DNA of 64,000 nucleotides. Source: Methylobacterium durans. GTDB lineage: Bacteria; Pseudomonadota; Alphaproteobacteria; Rhizobiales; Beijerinckiaceae. The position numbers and the translations under genes are program-made. Under the pieces are notes generated by a model. It searched no databases. It was not told the DNA's origin and saw only the letters and a program-made list of their open reading frames with translations. The stretch lies in NCBI RefSeq assembly GCF_003173715.1, contig NZ_CP029550.1, forward strand, positions 558,001 through 622,000. Direction: 5' to 3'. Of this stretch, positions 59,208 to 64,000 are shown piece after piece; position 1 is the stretch's first letter, and the number at the start of each line of letters is the position of its first letter.

Positions 59208-61211
59208 TCAGGCCCGTCCGGAGAGAAGCGCGGAGCGCGCATCCTCGGCCCGGACGACCGCCTCGGCCGGGATGTAGAAGTCGCGGTTGTAGTTGAACGT
59301 GTGGATCACGGTGACGAGGAACATCGCCACGAAGGTCAGCCCCGCGAGCCACCAGATGTACCAGATCATCGCGAAGGAGAAGGCGATGCTGAGCACGCCG
59401 AGAATGAAGCCCGTGCCGGTGTTCTTCGGCATGTGGATCGGGCGGAAACCCTTCAGCGGACGGTCGTAGCCGCGCTTCTTCATGTCCGACCACGCGTCGA
59501 GCTCATGGATCACGGGCGTGAAGGCGAAGTTGTACTCGGGCGGCGGCGACGAGGTCGACCATTCGAGGGTCCGGCCGTTCCACGGGTCGCCGGTCAGGTC
59601 GCGCAGCTCCTCACGCCGGACGTAGCTGACGACGAGCTGGACGCCGAACGAGAGGATGCCGAGCAGGATCAGGAAGGCGCCGAAGGCCGCGATCACGAAC
59701 CAGATCTGCAGGGACGGGTCGTCGAAGTGCTGGAGGCGGCGCGTCACGCCCATCAGGCCCAGGATGTAGAGGGGCATGAAGGCGAACCAGAAGCCGCTCA
59801 GCCAGAACCAGAACGAGACCTTCCCCCAGAACGGATCGAGCTTGTAGCCGAAGGCCTTCGGGAACCAGTAGGTGATGCCCGCCAGCAGGCCGAACACCAC
59901 GCCGCCAATGATCACGTTGTGGAAATGCGCGATCAGGAACAGCGAGTTGTGGAGCACGAAGTCGGCGGGCGGCACGGCGAGAAGCACCCCGGTCATGCCG
60001 CCGATGACGAAGGTGACCATGAAGCCGACCGTCCACAGCATCGGCACCTCGAAGCGGATGCGCCCGCGGTACATCGTGAACAGCCAGTTGAAGATCTTCG
60101 CACCTGTCGGGATCGAGATGATCATCGTCGTGATCCCGAAGAACGAGTTCACCGATGCGCCGGACCCCATCGTGAAGAAGTGGTGCAGCCAGACGAGGTA
60201 GGACAGGATCGTGATGACGACGGTGGCGTAGACCATCGAGGCGTAGCCGAAGAGCCGCTTGCCCGAATAGGTCGAGACGACCTCCGAGAAGATGCCGAAC
60301 GCCGGCAGGATGAGGATGTAGACCTCCGGGTGGCCCCAGATCCAGATGAGGTTGATGTACATCATCGGATTGCCGCCGAGGTCGTTCGAGAAGAAGTGCG
60401 TGCCGACGTAGCGGTCGAGCGACAGCAGCGCGAGAACGGCGGTCAGGATCGGGAAGGCGGCGACGATGAGCACGTTGGTGCAGAGCGCCGTCCAGGTGAA
60501 GACCGGCATCTTCATCATCGTCATGCCGGGCGCCCGCATCTTCACGATGGTGGCGATGAGGTTGATGCCGGATAGAAGCGTCCCGATCCCGGCGATCTGG
60601 AGGGCCCAGATGTAATAGTCGACGCCGACGCCGGGACTCGCGGCGGGGCCGGAGAGCGGCGGGTAGGCGAGCCAGCCGGTGCGGGCGAACTCGCCGACGA
60701 ACAGCGAGGCCATCACGGTGAGGGCGCCGCTCACCGTCATCCAGAAGCTGAAATTGTTGAGGAATGGGAAAGCGACGTCGCGGGCGCCGATCTGCAGCGG
60801 CACGACGAAGTTCATCAACCCCGTCACCAGCGGCATGGCGAAAAAGAAGATCATGATCACGCCGTGGGCGGTGAAGATCTGATCATAATGGTGGGGCGGC
60901 AGGTAGCCCTCGTTGGCGCCGAAGGAGATCGCCTGCTGGGCGCGCATCATCAGCGCGTCGGCAAAGCCCCGGAGCAGCATGACGAGCGCCAGGATGACGT
61001 ACATGATGCCGATCTTCTTGTGATCGACGCTCGTGATCCAGTCGCGCCAGAGGGTGCCCCAGAACCGGAAGTAGGTGATCGCGCCGAGCACCGCGACGCC
61101 GCCGAGGACGACGCCGATGAAGGTCACGAGCAGGATCGGCTCATGGTAGGGGATCGCTTCGAGCGTCAGGCGCCCGAAGATCAGCTTCTGCAGGTCCAGG
61201 TTCGAGAACAT
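59208..61211 (-). CDS. cyoB: Cytochrome o ubiquinol oxidase subunit I
   Basis: 667 residues. The haem-copper core with haem b, haem o3 and CuB. Ligands are visible in [14 protein letters not shown] (haem b His), [17 protein letters not shown] (CuB His and cross-linked Tyr), [10 protein letters not shown] (CuB His pair) and [11 protein letters not shown] (haem ligands). It reduces O2 to water and pumps protons. It follows cyoA by about 46 nt. Confidence 0.97.
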   Translation of the reverse strand: MFSNLDLQKLIFGRLTLEAIPYHEPILLVTFIGVVLGGVAVLGAITYFRFWGTLWRDWITSVDHKKIGIMYVILALVMLLRGFADALMMRAQQAISFGANEGYLPPHHYDQIFTAHGVIMIFFFAMPLVTGLMNFVVPLQIGARDVAFPFLNNFSFWMTVSGALTVMASLFVGEFARTGWLAYPPLSGPAASPGVGVDYYIWALQIAGIGTLLSGINLIATIVKMRAPGMTMMKMPVFTWTALCTNVLIVAAFPILTAVLALLSLDRYVGTHFFSNDLGGNPMMYINLIWIWGHPEVYILILPAFGIFSEVVSTYSGKRLFGYASMVYATVVITILSYLVWLHHFFTMGSGASVNSFFGITTMIISIPTGAKIFNWLFTMYRGRIRFEVPMLWTVGFMVTFVIGGMTGVLLAVPPADFVLHNSLFLIAHFHNVIIGGVVFGLLAGITYWFPKAFGYKLDPFWGKVSFWFWLSGFWFAFMPLYILGLMGVTRRLQHFDDPSLQIWFVIAAFGAFLILLGILSFGVQLVVSYVRREELRDLTGDPWNGRTLEWSTSSPPPEYNFAFTPVIHELDAWSDMKKRGYDRPLKGFRPIHMPKNTGTGFILGVLSIAFSFAMIWYIWWLAGLTFVAMFLVTVIHTFNYNRDFYIPAEAVVRAEDARSALLSGRA

Positions 61212-61257
61212 GGCTCTTCGCTCGTTGGCGGGGTGCGGCGGCCGTTGAGGCGCCGGC

Positions 61258-62424
61258 TCAATGGTTCAGTTGCGCGGGGGCCGGCGTGCCGTGCTGGTGG
61301 CCGGGCCCGGAATGGTCGTGCGGGCCATCGGGCGCCTCGCCGCGGCCCTTCACGGCAGGGCCGTGGGCGTCCGGCTTTATGCCCTGCGGCTGCTCGTCGC
61401 CCTTGGCGGGGCGGCCGGAGGCGGGAAACGTCGCGGATTCGCCTTCCTCGCCCTGCGCGGCGTGGCGGTTGTCGTATTCCAGGCGCTCGCGATTGTGGTG
61501 GCTCTCCTTGCCGGCGCCTCCCGTCGCGTCGATGTGCATCATCTCGCTCATGCACATCTTGCCCGGCACGGCGCACATGTTGAGGATCGCGCTGTAGAGG
61601 CCATCCTCGTAGGAGCCGAAGTAACGGACGGGCTCCTGCTCGCTCGGCTTCTCGAGCTTCAGGTAGGCGTCGCGGGTCAGCTTCGTGCCCTCCTGCTTCG
61701 CCTTGGCGACCCAGGCGTCGAAGCCGGCCTGATCGAGCCCGTGGAACTTGAAGTTCATCCGCGAGAAGCCGGAGCCGCTGTAGTTCGCGGAAAAGCCGTC
61801 ATAGATCCCAACCTTGTTGATCACGGCGTGCAGCTTCGTCTCCATGCCGGCCATCGAGTAGATCTGGCCGGCGAGCGCCGGGATGTAGAAGGAGTTCATG
61901 ATCGAGGCCGAGGTGATCTTGAACGTGATCGGCCGGTCGACGGGCGCGGCGAGTTCGTTGACGGTGGCGATGCCCTGCTCGGGATAGAAGAACAGCCACT
62001 TCCAATCGAGGGAAACGACCTCGACCGGCATGGGCTTCACGTCCGCCGGCAGCGGCCGCGAGGCGTCGATGCGCGAGAGCGGCCGGAACGGATCGAGGGT
62101 GTGGGTGCTGATCCAGGTGAGCGCACCGAGGGCAATGATGATCACGAGCGGCGCTGCCCAGATCACCACCTCGAGCTGCGTCGAGTGGTGCCAGTCCGGA
62201 TCGTATTTGGCCTGCGTGTTCGAGGCCCGGTAGCGCCACGCGAAGAACAGCGTCAGGGCGATCACCGGCAGGATGATCAGGAGCATCAGCCCGGTCGAGG
62301 CGATCACGAGGTCGCGCTGGCGGGCGGCGATGTCGCCCGAGGGCTGCATCACGACCATGTTGCAGCCGGCGAGCAGGCCGAGCAGGGGGACCAGCGCGAG
62401 GGCGCGGAGCAATCTTGGACGCAT
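61258..62424 (-). CDS. cyoA: Cytochrome o ubiquinol oxidase subunit II
   Basis: 388 residues, longer than the E. coli protein. The lipobox LLAGC gives Cys21 as the lipidated residue; two membrane helices follow. The cupredoxin-like domain has [26 protein letters not shown] and lacks CuA cysteines, so quinol is the donor. The last 80 residues are a hydrophilic, His/Gly-rich extension ([20 protein letters not shown]) not present in enterobacterial CyoA. First gene of cyoABCD-surf1; no cyoE is nearby. Confidence 0.94.
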   Translation of the reverse strand: MRPRLLRALALVPLLGLLAGCNMVVMQPSGDIAARQRDLVIASTGLMLLIILPVIALTLFFAWRYRASNTQAKYDPDWHHSTQLEVVIWAAPLVIIIALGALTWISTHTLDPFRPLSRIDASRPLPADVKPMPVEVVSLDWKWLFFYPEQGIATVNELAAPVDRPITFKITSASIMNSFYIPALAGQIYSMAGMETKLHAVINKVGIYDGFSANYSGSGFSRMNFKFHGLDQAGFDAWVAKAKQEGTKLTRDAYLKLEKPSEQEPVRYFGSYEDGLYSAILNMCAVPGKMCMSEMMHIDATGGAGKESHHNRERLEYDNRHAAQGEEGESATFPASGRPAKGDEQPQGIKPDAHGPAVKGRGEAPDGPHDHSGPGHQHGTPAPAQLNH

Positions 62425-62727
62425 CAGATCGAGTCGATGAGGGGCCGGAGCGGCGCAGGCACCCGGATGCGGCGCCTGCGAAGACGCCCCGGGAATCGCG
62501 CGGCTTTACTGCGCTGCAGCATGTGGCTAAGGCAAGTGCCCGGATGTCTCACCTGCGGGCGCCGCGGGCATGGCAGGGTTGAACAGCCCGGATATGGACC
62601 CGGTGCGTTCCGCGTGCATCTAGGCGCGTCGCTGCGCCGCCGTACCCGGTGCGCGCGGTCGCGCCATCATTCCCGTTTCCGGAAACGGCGGCCCGTTTCC
62701 GTCGCTTCAGAGAGCGACCTTCCGACG
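62425..62727. other. Divergent regulatory region between cyoA and the transporter
   Basis: 303 bases; no gene recognised. It must hold the promoters for the cyo operon and for the transporter, but no clear operator was seen. Confidence 0.4.
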
Positions 62728-64000
62728 ATGAGCTCAGATTCCGCTGCGCCCACCTCCGACGCGCTCGAGCGCGACGCCCACCTCGCCTCGACCGACCATA
62801 AGGTCGAGCCGAGCGAGATCGCCATGGGCGTCATCATCGGCCGAACCTCGGAGTTCTTCGATTTTTTCGTGTTCGGCATCGCCTCGGTGCTGGTCTTCCC
62901 GAAGGTGTTCTTCCCCTTCGCCGATCCGCTGACGGCGACGCTCTACGCCTTCGGCATCTTCGCGCTCGCCTTCGTCGCCCGCCCGATCGGCTCAGTGCTC
63001 TTCATGGAGATCGACCGGCGCCACGGTCGCGGCGTGAAGCTGACGATCGCGCTGTTCCTGCTCGGCTTCTCGACCGCGGCGATCAGCTTCCTGCCGGGCT
63101 ACGACCACTTGGGCGTGACGGCGATCGTCCTGCTGGCGGCCTTCCGCATCGGCCAGGGCCTCGCCCTCGGCGGCGCCTGGGACGGCCTCGCCTCCCTGCT
63201 CGCCCTGAACGCGCCGGAGGGCCGCCGCGGCTGGTACGCGGCGATGCCGCAGCTCGGCGCGCCGCTCGGATTCATGCTCGCGAGCGCCCTGTTCTCGTTC
63301 TTCCTCGCCAACCTGACGCCCGAGGACTTCCTCGACTGGGGCTGGCGCTACCCGTTTTACGTCGCCTTCGCGGTGAACGTCGTCGCGCTCTTCGCGCGCC
63401 TGCGCCTCGTCGCCACGGACGAGTTCGTCAATCTCCTCCAGACCCGTGAACTGGAGCCCGTGCCGGTGCTCGAACTTCTCCGGGTGCACTGGCGCCACGT
63501 TCTCATCGCCGCCTTCGTGCCTCTGGCGAGCTTCGCGCTCTTCCACCTCGTCACGATCTTCCCGATCAGCTGGATCACGCTGTTCACGCAGCGCTCCGCG
63601 GGCGAGTTTCTGATGGTGCAGTTCGCCGGCGCCACCATGGCGGCCGGCGCGATCCTGGCCTCAGGCCTGATGGCGGATCAGATCGGGCGGCGTACCATGC
63701 TCGCCATCTGCGCCGGACTGATCGCGCTCTTCGCGGTCGGCTCGATCCTCGCGCCGCTCCTGTTCGGCGACAGCATGGCCGGGCAGACCGTCTACGTGGT
63801 CGTCGGCTTCGGGCTCCTCGGCCTGTCCTACGGGCAGACGGCCGGCGCCGTGTCCTCGAACTTCGGCGCCCGCTACCGCTACACGGGCTCGGCGCTGAGC
63901 TCCGATCTCGCCTGGGTGGTCGGTGCCGGCTTCGCGCCGCTCGTGGTGCTCAGCCTGTCGAGCCGGTACGGGCTCGCCTGCGTTGGACTCTACCTGCTGT
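62728..64000 (+). CDS. MFS transporter, metabolite:H+ symporter type (partial, 3' end beyond window)
   Basis: The first 424 residues are visible from ATG 62728. After a polar N-terminus comes MGVIIGRTSEFFDFFVFGIASVLVFPKVFFP, then FARPIGS-like FVARPIGSVLF, DRRHGRGVKL and RIGQGLALGGAWDG, the landmarks of the MHS subfamily (shikimate/proline/alpha-ketoglutarate-type symporters). A second half with ADQIGRRTML follows. The substrate is unknown; the stop lies outside the window. Confidence 0.85.
   Translation, partial: MSSDSAAPTSDALERDAHLASTDHKVEPSEIAMGVIIGRTSEFFDFFVFGIASVLVFPKVFFPFADPLTATLYAFGIFALAFVARPIGSVLFMEIDRRHGRGVKLTIALFLLGFSTAAISFLPGYDHLGVTAIVLLAAFRIGQGLALGGAWDGLASLLALNAPEGRRGWYAAMPQLGAPLGFMLASALFSFFLANLTPEDFLDWGWRYPFYVAFAVNVVALFARLRLVATDEFVNLLQTRELEPVPVLELLRVHWRHVLIAAFVPLASFALFHLVTIFPISWITLFTQRSAGEFLMVQFAGATMAAGAILASGLMADQIGRRTMLAICAGLIALFAVGSILAPLLFGDSMAGQTVYVVVGFGLLGLSYGQTAGAVSSNFGARYRYTGSALSSDLAWVVGAGFAPLVVLSLSSRYGLACVGLYLL

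Overview
The window is high-GC alphaproteobacterial chromosome, most probably Methylobacterium/Methylorubrum. The pointers are an adenosylcobalamin-dependent methylmalonyl-CoA mutase, a ChvG/ChvI-HprK-EIIA-HPr regulatory locus, a PQQ-linked 'quinoprotein relay' operon, a cyoABCD-surf1 quinol oxidase operon, glycine/tyrosine-rich small secreted proteins, and REP-like palindromes between genes. The genus is an inference; no rRNA is present.

Layout. 1-7.5 kb: small secreted or membrane proteins, a YbdK-type carboxylate-amine ligase and a large hybrid sensor kinase. 7.5-9.3 kb: a lower-GC patch with a lone glycosyltransferase and an internally deleted IS5-like element whose target duplication is the stop codon of the next gene. 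9.3-19.4 kb: secreted proteins, a PAS-LuxR regulator, methylmalonyl-CoA mutase, LepA and a HugZ-like protein. 19.6-23.7 kb: chvI, chvG (with an apparent 1-nt frameshift), hprK, EIIA and HPr, a signalling branch with no sugar permease. 23.7-29.4 kb: an acyltransferase-like protein, a CobW GTPase, a D,D-carboxypeptidase and queE-queD-queC for the queuosine precursor preQ0. 29.4-33.8 kb: a TetR regulator divergent from metallohydrolase-SoxYZ-CXXCW protein-thioredoxin-CcdA, which looks like a periplasmic redox relay. 34.2-38 kb: panB, a GT87-like membrane protein, an NAD-dependent epimerase and a Cys-rich secreted protein.

38,266-54,822 is a 16.6-kb integrative genomic island in the 3' end of tRNA-Thr(GGT). 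It is bounded by 52-bp perfect direct repeats. At the left end sit a tyrosine integrase and a low-GC two-gene operon (a DGQHR-domain protein plus a possible HEPN-like protein) that may be an undescribed defence or DNA-modification-related module. The centre carries chromate resistance (chrB-chrA) and a divalent-metal RND efflux set with several His-rich partners and an MFS exporter. At the right end are a compact operon (excisionase-like HTH, DUF6074-like, winged-helix Rep-like) and an iteron-like repeat region. Paired TGCGCCCC repeats lie just inside both ends and may be integrase arm sites.

54.8-64 kb: chromosome resumes with tRNA-Thr, a Nudix hydrolase, an OhrR-like regulator, tRNA-Arg(ACG), the cyoABCD-surf1 operon and the start of an MFS transporter cut by the window edge.
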